From: an uncultured Bacilli bacterium
GTDB lineage: Bacteria; Bacillota_I; Bacilli_A; RF39; UBA660
NCBI GenBank assembly: GCA_947632085.1
Contig: CANRNY010000017.1
Location: 1 to 43,161, forward strand
Reading direction: 5' to 3'
DNA: 43,161 nt
The notes beneath the pieces were generated by a model. That model had not been told where the DNA came from and ran no database searches. It saw only the letters and a list, made by a program, of their open reading frames with translations. Shown here piece by piece: positions 7,032-15,540 of this stretch. The translations under genes were made by a program, and so were the position numbers. Numbering within the stretch: position 1 is the first letter of the stretch; each line of letters opens with the position of its first letter.

Positions 7032-8457
7032 TTAAGTATTCTTTAATATTCTTTTTAGCTTTAGAAGTTATAGCGTATTTTAACCATGATTTGTGAGGAT
7101 AGGCACTTTCATTATGTAAGACCATAATACGATCATGATTACTTAGTTTATGATAAAGTTTAACTTCTTTACCATTAATATAAGCTTTTTTTAAGTGATT
7201 ACCTATATCAGTATGTAATTTATAAGCAAAATCAATAATAGTTGACCCTTTAGGTAGTTCAATTAATTCACCATTAGCAGTATAAACATAAATATTACTT
7301 GAAAATATTTCTTGTTTAACACGAGCGATAAAATCTGAATCACTTTTAATAACAGCATTTAAATCACGTAAAGTATTAAAGAATTGATAATTTAATTTTA
7401 ATTCATATTGCATCTTTTTACTACCTTCTTCTCTGTAGAATATCCAATATGCTGCTAAACCAAGAGAATTTATATCATCCATACTCTTAGTTTTAATTTG
7501 AAATTGTAATAAGTGATTATTAGGGCCAAAAACAGTTGTATGAAGTGAACGATACATATTAGTTTTAGGACAAGCTATATAGTCTTTAAATTTATTATTC
7601 ATAGGAGTATATAATTTATGAATAAGACCTAAAACACGATATGGGTCTTCATCGTCATCTAAGATTAATTTAAAGTTTACTAAGTCATGAATATCATTAA
7701 GTTTATAACCTTTATTTAATTTTTGATATAAATGATAGATATTTAATATTTTTATACGATAAGTATATTTTATATTATTAGCTTTAAGTATTTTTTCAAC
7801 CTCTTGACTAGCTTCACGACGACAATCTTCATAATCTTTTTCAATTTCAGCTATTTTTTCTTTTAACATATCATATGAAGGTTTATCTAAATATAAAAGA
7901 CATAAATCTTCTAATTCACATTTTAAACTAAAAGCACCTATACAATAAGCTAAAGGAACAAAGATATTTAAAGTTTCTTCAGCACTTCTTATTTGTTTAT
8001 ATGGTTCTTTATAAGATAAAGTACGCATATTATGTAAGCGATCACATAACTTAATAATTATTATTCTAACATCATCATTTAAGCTATTTATAAGACGTCT
8101 AATATTAGCATTAGTTTCTTCATTTCTATTATTAAAATGCATATTACTTAACTTAGTTACACCATCAACTAAGAAGGCAACATCAGGACCAAATTCCTTT
8201 TTTATATCATCAATTGTCAGCTCAGTATCTTCAACTACATCATGTAAAAGACCAGCACATAAAGAAGAACCATCAGCTTTAAAAGCAGTTAAATTTAAAC
8301 AAACATTTAAAGGATGGATAATATATGGCTCGCCACTTTCTCTTTTTTGATTACGATGTGCAAAACTAGCTACTTCGTATGCTTTTTTGACACGATCAAT
8401 CTCTTCAGGATTATATTTTTCAATTTCTTTAATTACATCCTCAATAGTTATACTCAT
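7027..8457 (-). CDS. rel: Rel/SpoT-type (p)ppGpp enzyme, short form with altered synthetase site
   Basis: 476-aa protein with HD hydrolase (about 20-165), RelA_SpoT synthetase (about 230-345) and TGS domain (about 387-448), ending after TGS; the helical, zinc-finger and ACT parts of full Rel (about 730 aa) are missing. The hydrolase site looks intact: H48, LLHDVVEDT (H72, D73) and KLCDRLHNMRT (D139). In the synthetase domain FKDYIA-PK-NMYRSLHTTV is kept, but the catalytic Glu of the E-V-Q-I-R-T motif reads Gln (LLQFQIKT, Q318), and the IR of LAIRV is FK. The ATG at 8457 follows GGAAGTGTGTATT and lies downstream of an extended -10 at 8488-8496, so longer readings from 8517 are not used. Predicted hydrolase, synthetase doubtful. 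Confidence 0.93.
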   Translation of the reverse strand: MSITIEDVIKEIEKYNPEEIDRVKKAYEVASFAHRNQKRESGEPYIIHPLNVCLNLTAFKADGSSLCAGLLHDVVEDTELTIDDIKKEFGPDVAFLVDGVTKLSNMHFNNRNEETNANIRRLINSLNDDVRIIIIKLCDRLHNMRTLSYKEPYKQIRSAEETLNIFVPLAYCIGAFSLKCELEDLCLLYLDKPSYDMLKEKIAEIEKDYEDCRREASQEVEKILKANNIKYTYRIKILNIYHLYQKLNKGYKLNDIHDLVNFKLILDDDEDPYRVLGLIHKLYTPMNNKFKDYIACPKTNMYRSLHTTVFGPNNHLLQFQIKTKSMDDINSLGLAAYWIFYREEGSKKMQYELKLNYQFFNTLRDLNAVIKSDSDFIARVKQEIFSSNIYVYTANGELIELPKGSTIIDFAYKLHTDIGNHLKKAYINGKEVKLYHKLSNHDRIMVLHNESAYPHKSWLKYAITSKAKKNIKEYLK

Positions 8458-8487
8458 AATACACACTTCCATTACTAGTATGTAAAC

Positions 8488-8496
8488 ATAATAGCA
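8488..8496 (-). promoter_or_regulatory. Extended -10 promoter of rel
   Basis: Minus-strand TGCTATTAT, 31 bp before the ATG at 8457 and just downstream of the terminator of the preceding gene. Confidence 0.55.
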
Positions 8497-8504
8497 CAAA
8501 TAAA

Positions 8505-8530
8505 TAAAAAAAACCATTAATATAATGGTT
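8505..8530 (-). terminator. Terminator of the cadherin-like surface protein gene
   Basis: AACCATTA/TAATGGTT hairpin (8512-8519, 8523-8530) then a run of T on the minus strand; overlaps the stop at 8517. Confidence 0.85.
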
Positions 8531-10385
8531 CATTTTGTTCTTTTATTTTCTTTTGTTTACTTATTTTCTTAATGATAATAATTAAAACGATTAAAGCGAT
8601 AAAACCAAGAATAAAATACATCTTATATTTATTGATAAATTTAGTTAATGGGCCCTCTTCTTTAATTAATTCTTGAGTAGTAATAATGTATTTAGGAGCA
8701 CCATTAGTAGTAAATGAGACATAGCCATTATTTACTTTGTAACCATCAGTAATTAAGGTATATTTTCCTGATTCATCACAAGAATAGATTCTAACAACAC
8801 TACCATCTTGATACTTATCATTTAGATATAATAAGATATTATTAGATTCTGGTATTTTAGTAGTATATGTAAGACTATTTTCGTTTTCTTGAGTTAAAGA
8901 GATATCTAAATCAGTTGATGGTAAGTTATTATATAAATCAACTTGATATAATAGGCCTCCATACGTATCAACGACATCATAATATAAATGCGTATTATTA
9001 GTCTTTAAGTTGTTTAGAATATTTTGAGGTATTATATGGGATTCTGAATTAGATGTTTCATAAATTATATTACTAGTAAGTAAAGTATTAAGATCAGTTA
9101 CTAAAGTAGCATTAGATGGATGTTTATAAACAACTATTTTATATTCTGTTTTATCTTTATTTTTTTCAGTAACAATTATTTTAACGAGATTAATACCTTC
9201 TTTTAAATTTTCATTACCTTCAATTTTTACTTCAGCAGTTTCACTTTCCGTTTCATATTCAATTGGTAGTGAAGATGTATCTTTATTAACACTATATAAA
9301 TAATTAGTTTGAGTACCTAAAGGTAGAGCCATATTATTTATTTTAAGGGTTTTTAATTTACTACTTTCAGTAATAATATTTCTTTCTTCATTAGATCGAG
9401 TAATATTAATAGTATAGTTAGCTTCAGCACCACTAGATGAAGTTACTTTTAAATTAAATGTATTAAGACCAATATTTAATTTTTTAGTACCAGTACCTAC
9501 AATAGTAGCACGAGAATCATTAGATGTAGCAGTTATTAAAACAGATTCAGTACTACGTCCTACTTCGGCATCATAAGTGGTTTTACCTTTTTGATATGAA
9601 ATATTAGTATTGGAAACAGCAAGACTTTTTAGCGTAGTATCACCTGTACGGTCATCGGTTCGAGTTATCATTATCTGGTAGGTTCTTGAAGAACCATCTT
9701 GGGCGCTAACTACGATTCTTGCCCTATTTTGACCATAATTTAACTTCTTTACGCCATCACCAGTAATAGTTTGATTAGCTTCACCTTTAGAAGCACGAAT
9801 ATTAACAGAACTAACATTAGGGGGAACAGTTAAACGATATTCATAAGTAGTTTGACTAAAGGTAGGACTAATAGTATAGCCTTCTACAGATAAACTCCCT
9901 ATAAAAGTATTAGTACTAGGATTAACAGAATTGATAGTTACATTAGCAAATTGTTGAGCAATAGGATCTCCATTCGTATAATAGGAATTAACAACGTTAC
10001 CATTTTCATCAACGGCATCGACTTCTATTTTGGAAATACCAGTTTTTAAAACTTTAAACTTAAATTGCATTTGGTTACCAGCTGTCCATATACGACCATT
10101 ATTAGGTTTCTTAATATAAAGATAACCATTTTTATTAGTTACAGTACCAGTTCCTTGAATCCAATAAGATTCTTCATAGGTAAAATAAGATGGATCATAT
10201 TTAATACGAAGATACATTTCACGGATATCTAAATTACCATAACGAGCTGTTAATAAGACATAAACATCAGAACCAACAACTGGTCTTTGAGTTGATGCTT
10301 CAAGGAAGGTAGCGGCCTTTACCATACAAGGAAATAAAATAAAAAGGAAAAGAAATGATAATAAACTTAATTTTATTTTCTTCAT
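8517..10385 (-). CDS. Membrane-anchored surface protein with cohesin-like and three cadherin-like beta-sandwich domains
   Basis: 622-aa exported protein. Residues 1-24 are a signal peptide (MKKIKLSLLS start, VKA cleavage site). Residues 27-150 resemble a cohesin-type beta domain (RIKYDPSYFTY, KFKVLKTGISKI). Three repeats follow at about 162-242, 250-331 and 343-421, each with the cadherin-like beta-sandwich pattern L-SL-V--Y-ISP / TTYEY / KKLNYGQN / YTINITR. A less clear domain (425-580) leads to one membrane helix at about 588-606 and a basic cytosolic tail (KKISKQKK), so it is anchored by its C-terminus with the bulk outside. Start 10385 has AGGGAG. Probably adhesion or envelope scaffold; partner unknown. 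Confidence 0.88.
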   Translation of the reverse strand: MKKIKLSLLSFLFLFILFPCMVKAATFLEASTQRPVVGSDVYVLLTARYGNLDIREMYLRIKYDPSYFTYEESYWIQGTGTVTNKNGYLYIKKPNNGRIWTAGNQMQFKFKVLKTGISKIEVDAVDENGNVVNSYYTNGDPIAQQFANVTINSVNPSTNTFIGSLSVEGYTISPTFSQTTYEYRLTVPPNVSSVNIRASKGEANQTITGDGVKKLNYGQNRARIVVSAQDGSSRTYQIMITRTDDRTGDTTLKSLAVSNTNISYQKGKTTYDAEVGRSTESVLITATSNDSRATIVGTGTKKLNIGLNTFNLKVTSSSGAEANYTINITRSNEERNIITESSKLKTLKINNMALPLGTQTNYLYSVNKDTSSLPIEYETESETAEVKIEGNENLKEGINLVKIIVTEKNKDKTEYKIVVYKHPSNATLVTDLNTLLTSNIIYETSNSESHIIPQNILNNLKTNNTHLYYDVVDTYGGLLYQVDLYNNLPSTDLDISLTQENENSLTYTTKIPESNNILLYLNDKYQDGSVVRIYSCDESGKYTLITDGYKVNNGYVSFTTNGAPKYIITTQELIKEEGPLTKFINKYKMYFILGFIALIVLIIIIKKISKQKKIKEQNEPLY

Positions 10386-10495
10386 ACTAACTCCCTATTC
10401 TTTCTATTTTTTATTATATTATATATTTTAAGATAATTCAATTAATAGCATTTACCTTTTATATTTTTTTTGATACCATATTAATGGTGATAGAA

Positions 10496-10864
10496 ATGAA
10501 TGATTGTATATTTTGTAAAATAATTAATGGTGAGATTCCAAGTAAAAAAATTTATGATGATGATAAAGTTGTAGTTATTATGGATGCTAATCCACAAGTT
10601 GATGGACATGTATTAGTAATTCCTAAAGAACATATAACTGATTATACTGGGTTATCTTCAGAATTATTAGCTCATATTAATCAAGTTGCTAGAGATTTAG
10701 CACCTAAATTAATGAGTAAGTTAGATGCTAAAGCATTAACATTTGTAGTTAATTATGGAGAAAGTCAAGCCGTTAAACATTTTCACTTACATTTAATTCC
10801 TGATTATTTAATTAAAGAAAAAAGTGAAAAAACAATTGATGAAGTTTATGAAATAATAAAATAG
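10496..10864 (+). CDS. HIT-family nucleotide-binding protein
   Basis: Histidine triad hydrolase/transferase of the Hint branch, acting on nucleoside phosphoramidates. The 122-aa protein starts MNDCIFCKIINGEIPSK with a CxxC, and ends with the triad HFHLHLIPD near residue 105. I use the ATG at 10496, preceded by GGTGATAGAA; the ATG at 10484 has no ribosome site. It converges with the minus-strand gene at 10883 across a shared terminator. Confidence 0.95.
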   Translation: MNDCIFCKIINGEIPSKKIYDDDKVVVIMDANPQVDGHVLVIPKEHITDYTGLSSELLAHINQVARDLAPKLMSKLDAKALTFVVNYGESQAVKHFHLHLIPDYLIKEKSEKTIDEVYEIIK

Positions 10865-10886
10865 AAGATTGCTCTTCTATTTTTAT
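10861..10886. terminator. Bidirectional terminator after the HIT gene
   Basis: ATAGAAGA-TTGC-TCTTCTAT hairpin with T run on the right and A run on the left, overlapping the HIT stop. Confidence 0.85.
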
Positions 10887-11311
10887 AAATATTTCTTTAA
10901 ATCATTTAAATTTCTTTTTTCGGTTTCAAGTAATTTCTTAGCTAAAGAAATTACTTTTTTATTATGACCATCATAATTATTTATCTTTTCTTGAATTTCT
11001 ATAATACCTTTATTATTACCAGTCATCATCATTTTAGCGAGATTACTAGTACTACTATCTTTGATAGTTTTCATTTTAGCGTCAATCATAGTCATTAAAG
11101 ATGCCATAGGTGTTATACCTTCAACTTTTTCATTCTCTTGATTTAATAATTCTAAAGCTTCTGTACAAATAGCTATATAATCATTTTCTTGTTCTTTAAT
11201 AACTTTCATAAATTTTTTACTTTTAATATCTTCTTTAATATTAGCAATACCTATAATACCCATTTCAGCATTCTTATAAATAAAATTTAATAATTTAACA
11301 TCTTCGATCAT
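10883..11311 (-). CDS. Small all-helical protein, possibly ferritin-like fold
   Basis: 142-aa soluble protein, almost entirely helical by composition, with the pattern of a four-helix bundle (helices about 3-25, 30-58, 68-90, 100-140). It begins MIEDVKLLNFIYKNAEMG, which recalls DUF2383/ferritin-like stress proteins, but no metal-ligand E-E-x-x-H pair is clear, so the family is uncertain. ATG at 11311 follows GGTGATTAAA; the ATG at 11323 has no ribosome site. Gene lies 62 bp downstream of the RNase J-family gene, past a terminator-like hairpin. Confidence 0.75.
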   Translation of the reverse strand: MIEDVKLLNFIYKNAEMGIIGIANIKEDIKSKKFMKVIKEQENDYIAICTEALELLNQENEKVEGITPMASLMTMIDAKMKTIKDSSTSNLAKMMMTGNNKGIIEIQEKINNYDGHNKKVISLAKKLLETEKRNLNDLKKYL

Positions 11312-11360
11312 TTTAATCACCATTACTATTATGGTTTAAATCAATAAAAAATATACAAAG

Positions 11361-11384
11361 AAAAAGAAGTTTATTAAACTTCTT
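11361..11384 (-). terminator. Terminator of the RNase J-family gene
   Basis: AAGAAGTTT/AAACTTCTT hairpin (11364-11372, 11376-11384) with TTTC after it on the minus strand; stop codon lies in the loop. Confidence 0.65.
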
Positions 11385-13011
11385 GAACAACAGCAATTAT
11401 CATTGGTTTACATTCTGTTTCATGATATAAGTATTTGCCTAATTCTTCTCTTATTTCATTCTTTATTTTATTATAATCAACATAATTATCACAAATATTA
11501 CGTTCAATGATAGTAAGAGAAATTCTTTTTATTTCATTAATCATTTCACTAGAATCTTTAACATAGATAAATCCTCTAGTAGTTACTTCAGGACCAACTA
11601 ATAATACTTTTTCTTTCTTACTTATGGTAGCACTAATTAAAACAATACCATTTTCACTTAACATTTCACGGTCTTTAATAACTAATTCACCAACATCTTC
11701 AGTACTATTACCATCAATTAAGATATCATTTACTTTGATGTGATCAAAATTGTCAGGATTTAAATTACCATCAATAAACTCAATAACATCACCATTTTGT
11801 TTTAAAACAATATTAGAAGATGGCATATTAAGTTCTGAAGCGATATTAGCATTATTAACCATATAACGATATTCACCTTTGACAGGAATATAATATTTAG
11901 GTTTTAATAAATCGATCATAATCATTAAGTCCTCTGACGAAGCATGATGTAAAATTGTTTTTTCTTTAGGAATAGTAACAATATCGCAGCCATTAGTTGC
12001 TAAGTCATTTTGAACTTTAACTAAAGTCTTTTCACTACTATCATATTTTGGTTCAGCAAAAACAACAGTATCAGTTTTCTTTAGCTTGATAAATTTATCA
12101 TAACCATTAATTATTTTACTTATTGAAGCATATGGGTTTTCTTTACTATCTTGAATTAAAAGAATTGAATCTTTATCATCGATATTAGATAAATCACCTA
12201 ATACATTATCAGGGAATTTTAAATAACCTTCTTTTTTAGAAAAATTAATAATATTTTGCAGATTCTTACCCATAATAATTACTTTACGATGAGTATTAGC
12301 AACAGCATCAAATATTTCTTGAATAGTATAAATATGGGTTGGTAAGACAGCAAATAACATACGATTCTCATGGTGTTTAATAGCATCTTTAAAGAAACTA
12401 GTTAAACGATGAGATGGTGATGTATGACCAATACGTTCAGAGAATACTGATTCACTCATTAAAGCTAAAACACCTTGTTTACCAACATAAGCTATTTTAC
12501 CTAAATCCATTGAATACTTATCCATCATTTTAGGATCGATAATAAAATCACCAGTGTAGACAATCGCACCATCTTTAGTATTAATAACATACATAACTGA
12601 ATCTGGTGAAGAATGATTAACACTTATAGGGAAAATACTTATATTACCAAAATTAATCTTCTTATGAGGTTTAATTTCAATTATTTTCTTTTCATCAATA
12701 CCATCATTAGTTAAAATAAACTTTGTAAACTTAGTAGCATATACCTTAATATTAGGCAAATCCTTTAATAAATCTTCGGTAGCACCCATATTCTCGTAAT
12801 GACCATGAGTTAAAAATAAACCTTTAATACGATTTTGATTCTTAATTAAATAATCAAAATCAGGAATGATATAATCAATACCATATAAATTTTCATTAGC
12901 ATACTTTAAACCACAATCAAAAACATATATATCATTATCTATTTCAACGATATAACAATTTTTACCCATTTCATCTAGTCCACCTAGACTAAATATTTTT
13001 ATATTACACAT
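11374..13011 (-). CDS. rnjB: Ribonuclease J-family protein with degenerate metal site (RNase J2-like)
   Basis: 545-aa metallo-beta-lactamase/beta-CASP protein of RNase J size. Family features: N-terminal KIFSLGGLDEMGKNCY, NHSSPDS (H133), YTGDF (D155), HHASSEDL and LLKPKYYIPVKGEYR, then a C-terminal domain with GNSTEDVG and a TRGFIY block. The key motif HGHEDH of active RNase J1 reads HGHYEN here (H69, H71, E73, N74), and PVHGE is PVKGE (K378), so metal binding should be weakened. RNase J2 proteins also have altered motifs and act as partner of J1. ATG at 13011 preferred over a TTG at 13020. The symbol is by analogy. Confidence 0.85.
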   Translation of the reverse strand: MCNIKIFSLGGLDEMGKNCYIVEIDNDIYVFDCGLKYANENLYGIDYIIPDFDYLIKNQNRIKGLFLTHGHYENMGATEDLLKDLPNIKVYATKFTKFILTNDGIDEKKIIEIKPHKKINFGNISIFPISVNHSSPDSVMYVINTKDGAIVYTGDFIIDPKMMDKYSMDLGKIAYVGKQGVLALMSESVFSERIGHTSPSHRLTSFFKDAIKHHENRMLFAVLPTHIYTIQEIFDAVANTHRKVIIMGKNLQNIINFSKKEGYLKFPDNVLGDLSNIDDKDSILLIQDSKENPYASISKIINGYDKFIKLKKTDTVVFAEPKYDSSEKTLVKVQNDLATNGCDIVTIPKEKTILHHASSEDLMIMIDLLKPKYYIPVKGEYRYMVNNANIASELNMPSSNIVLKQNGDVIEFIDGNLNPDNFDHIKVNDILIDGNSTEDVGELVIKDREMLSENGIVLISATISKKEKVLLVGPEVTTRGFIYVKDSSEMINEIKRISLTIIERNICDNYVDYNKIKNEIREELGKYLYHETECKPMIIAVVQEV

Positions 13012-13118
13012 TAATAACAACTCTTTTCTATTTAGTTTATAAAAGGCTTGCGACTAAGTAATTATAACAAAAATATAATAAACTTGCAATCTTGTTTATA
13101 AATTTTACTATATATTTA

Positions 13119-13886
13119 CTATTCCTTAATTAAATCAGATAAATAAACAATAGATAAATCTTGATACTTTATTTGATTAATTAAAATCTCTAATTCACTT
13201 AAAGTAAGAGACTTTTGAACAAGAATTATTTCGCCACTTTTAACTTTATTTTTATTTTGACTAAAATTAGAATGATTAATAACTAAAGATTCTTTAAATA
13301 AATATTTATTTTGACATAACTTAGAAACATTATTTTTAACATAACATAAATGGTGATTAACTTTATTTTTATTTAAATACTTCTCTATATTACGATATAT
13401 AGTACTATTATTAGAGTTATTAATTAATTCATAAGCTAAATTATATTCTTCTTTAGAAATAAGAAGATTAGCTTTATAATTATTAGATACCATATACTTA
13501 GTTAAATCACTCTCTTCAGAAAATATTAAAGAAACACTATTTTTATTTTCGTTGCCTCTAATAATTATCTTATCTTTGTTATCTTCAAGACTTATATTTG
13601 GTTTAATAATATTATAAACTAATAAATTATCATCATACATTTTAGACTTTTGCATACTTAGAAAAGACTTATTAACATTTACTTCACGACCACTTAAACC
13701 AGGTATAATATAAAGATTATCAACAAAGATACTATCAATAGATGAAACATACTTATAATCTTTAATATTATTTATACTTTGAAGCAAGGGATTACGATTC
13801 TTAACATATAAAGCGACTTGATTAGTATAATAAAAACTTAAAAGACATAAACCAATAAGACCTAAATACTTAAAATATTTTTTCAT
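13119..13886 (-). CDS. Membrane-anchored extracytoplasmic protein, weakly polysaccharide-deacetylase-like
   Basis: 255-aa protein with an N-terminal uncleaved membrane helix (KYLGLIGLCLLSFYYTN, about 5-21), the rest outside. Residues 60-110 contain IIPGLSGREVNVNKSF and a KIIIRGN / SVSLIF stretch of the kind found in front of polysaccharide deacetylase domains of related bacteria, but the metal motifs of an active deacetylase (TFDDG, H-x-x-x-H) are not visible, so it is either a degenerate relative or a different fold. ATG at 13886 follows GGTGATTAAT. Single-gene unit; no clear terminator seen before the RNase J-family gene. Confidence 0.7.
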   Translation of the reverse strand: MKKYFKYLGLIGLCLLSFYYTNQVALYVKNRNPLLQSINNIKDYKYVSSIDSIFVDNLYIIPGLSGREVNVNKSFLSMQKSKMYDDNLLVYNIIKPNISLEDNKDKIIIRGNENKNSVSLIFSEESDLTKYMVSNNYKANLLISKEEYNLAYELINNSNNSTIYRNIEKYLNKNKVNHHLCYVKNNVSKLCQNKYLFKESLVINHSNFSQNKNKVKSGEIILVQKSLTLSELEILINQIKYQDLSIVYLSDLIKE

Positions 13887-13972
13887 ATTAATCACCTATT
13901 TAAGTATATGTTTTACTTTATTTTATAGATATTTTTTTATATAATAAATTTTATGTATTTTGTGGTGGTTTT

Positions 13973-14996
13973 ATGGTTATGGAAAAGTTTCTAATGGATA
14001 TATTATTTGATATGTATGAAGCGTATTTAGAGTGTCAAGGAATATTAGAAAATGATTTTGATGCATTATTTTGGGATGAAAATGGATATGAGATAAGTGA
14101 AGAAGATTATTTAAAAGAACATTTTGATGAAGTATTAAGTGAAGAGATTATTGATGCTGTATATTGTCAAATAATAGAAGATGGATTACCTAAAGAATAT
14201 AATTTTAAAGAGTTTATCAATCTTTTACTAAGTAGATATTATTTATATAGATATAATAGTGGTGATACAGTTATACATTATTTAAAGAAGACTAATTTAG
14301 ATGATATTATATATTTATTTAAAGAAGACTAATTTAGATGATATTATATATTTATTTAAAGAGAATTATGACTTTGGGGTCGACTTAATAAAAACTTATT
14401 ATTTATCTTTAGTAAATAGTAAGAGATGTGATGATAATAGAAAGATAATATATGAGAATCATGATGAAGATACTTTAGTTAGTTTTGAAAAAAATAGTAT
14501 TCAATACCAAGTAGTTTTTCTTAATGATTTATTAAGAAATGTAATATGTAACTTATATAATCACTTTATAAGTAATGGATGTGATGATATAACAGCTTTA
14601 AATTTAACATGGAGTTATTTTACGGATAATTTTGATCCATTAGGTGAATTAGATCAAATGGGTGTTGATCAAGATAGTAAAAGTATTTATAAAATATATA
14701 TGTTAGGACTTATTTTTGGGGATGTATATGAGGATGCTTGTAATAAATCAATTATTGATAGTGAAAATGAAATGGATAGATTTGCTGATGTTGTAGCAGT
14801 AGTTGGTTTAACTTTAGGTAGAATTGGTATTCCACAAGAAGAAAATGTTCGTAATCGAATATTAAAACATTTTATTTTTCTACAAGATGAAAAAGATAAG
14901 AAGAAAGAAAATAGAAAAAAGACTTATGAAGATGGAAGAATTGAAGTATTAAAAAAAGTTAATCCAACTTATAAATTAGATGAATTAACTTTTTAA
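13973..14996 (+). pseudogene. Hypothetical protein gene split by a 37-bp tandem duplication
   Basis: Two overlapping readings (13973-14332 and a frame shifted by +1 that ends at 14996) belong to one gene. A perfect 37-bp direct repeat (14289-14325, 14326-14362) shifts the frame; removing one copy gives a continuous 328-aa protein (…HYLKKTNLDDIIYLFKENYDFG…). The protein is acidic and soluble, helical by appearance, and not recognised. Ribosome site GTGGTGGTTTT precedes the ATG at 13973; the second part has no ribosome site of its own. As written it makes a 119-aa truncated product ending at TAA 14330-14332. It could be a recent mutation, a reversible slippage switch, or an assembly variant. 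Confidence 0.85.
14289..14362. repeat. Perfect 37-bp tandem duplication
   Basis: Two identical 37-nt copies head to tail, beginning AGACTAATTTAG and ending TTATTTAAAGA. The sequence just before copy 1 also reads ATTATTTAAAGA, so an older short direct repeat probably seeded the slippage. 37 is not a multiple of three, hence the frameshift. Confidence 0.97.
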
Positions 14997-15006
14997 TAAA
15001 ATGTAA

Positions 15007-15354
15007 TTACTCTTCTTCAAGATCTTCATCTTCTTTTTTACTAGATAAAAATGTTACTTTTTCAGCAATGACTTCAGTTGAAGTCTTTTTGTTTCCATCT
15101 TTATCTTCATAAGTAGATACTTGAAGACGACCTTTAATACCGACAATATCGCCTTTTTTACAATATTCACTAGTACTTGAAGCAACAGCATTCCATAAAG
15201 TGCATCTAATAAAGTCGGCTTCATATATTCCATCAACATTTTTAAAAGTACGTTGAACTGCTAAGGTTAAATGACTTACTTTTTTGCCTTCTTCTGTAGT
15301 TGTTACTTCAACATCACTAGTTAATCTTCCAACTAAAACAACTTGGTTTAACAC
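15007..15354 (-). CDS. ssb: Single-stranded DNA-binding protein, short form
   Basis: OB-fold SSB of 115 aa: LNQVVLVGRLTSDVEV, HLTLAVQRTFKN, ADFIRCTLWNAVA, KKGDIVGIKGRLQVSTYED and VIAEKVTFLSS are all standard. Start is the GTG at 15354 behind AAAGGAGGAATACCT. After the OB domain only an acidic tail remains (KKEDEDLEEE); the usual DDDIPF partner-binding tip is absent. Size equals the short SsbB type of Bacillus, which acts in transformation, so the main SSB may be elsewhere. Converges with the split gene on the plus strand. Confidence 0.93.
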   Translation of the reverse strand: MLNQVVLVGRLTSDVEVTTTEEGKKVSHLTLAVQRTFKNVDGIYEADFIRCTLWNAVASSTSEYCKKGDIVGIKGRLQVSTYEDKDGNKKTSTEVIAEKVTFLSSKKEDEDLEEE

Positions 15355-15443
15355 AGGTATTCCTCCTTTCAAGGACGAATACTAACAACTTTAGAAAAAG
15401 AAGGCAAATGACTAATTTTTTAGTTTAATTATTAATATTAATT

Positions 15444-15479
15444 AAAAAAGATGTTTTACTTAAAAGAAACATCTTTTTT
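15444..15479 (-). terminator. Terminator of sufB
   Basis: Perfect 13-bp stem AAAAAAGATGTTT/AAACATCTTTTTT (15444-15456, 15467-15479), 62 bp past the sufB stop; the last six bases of the stem form the T run on the minus strand. Confidence 0.8.
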
Positions 15480-15540
15480 GATTGGATATAATAACTTATT
15501 TAATTGTTTTATATAGGTTTTCAATTTTTTTAGGTATTTA

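Noticed and set aside
8458-8517. Longer rel start at 8517 with a hydrophobic N-terminus
   Set aside because: That start lies in the upstream gene's terminator and before the likely rel promoter; ATG 8457 has a good ribosome site.
13119-13886. Active polysaccharide deacetylase
   Set aside because: Only the leader-like region resembles that family; metal motifs are not visible, so no enzymatic call was made.
15054-15239. Second frame within ssb
   Set aside because: It lies fully inside the SSB gene in another frame and has no ribosome site.
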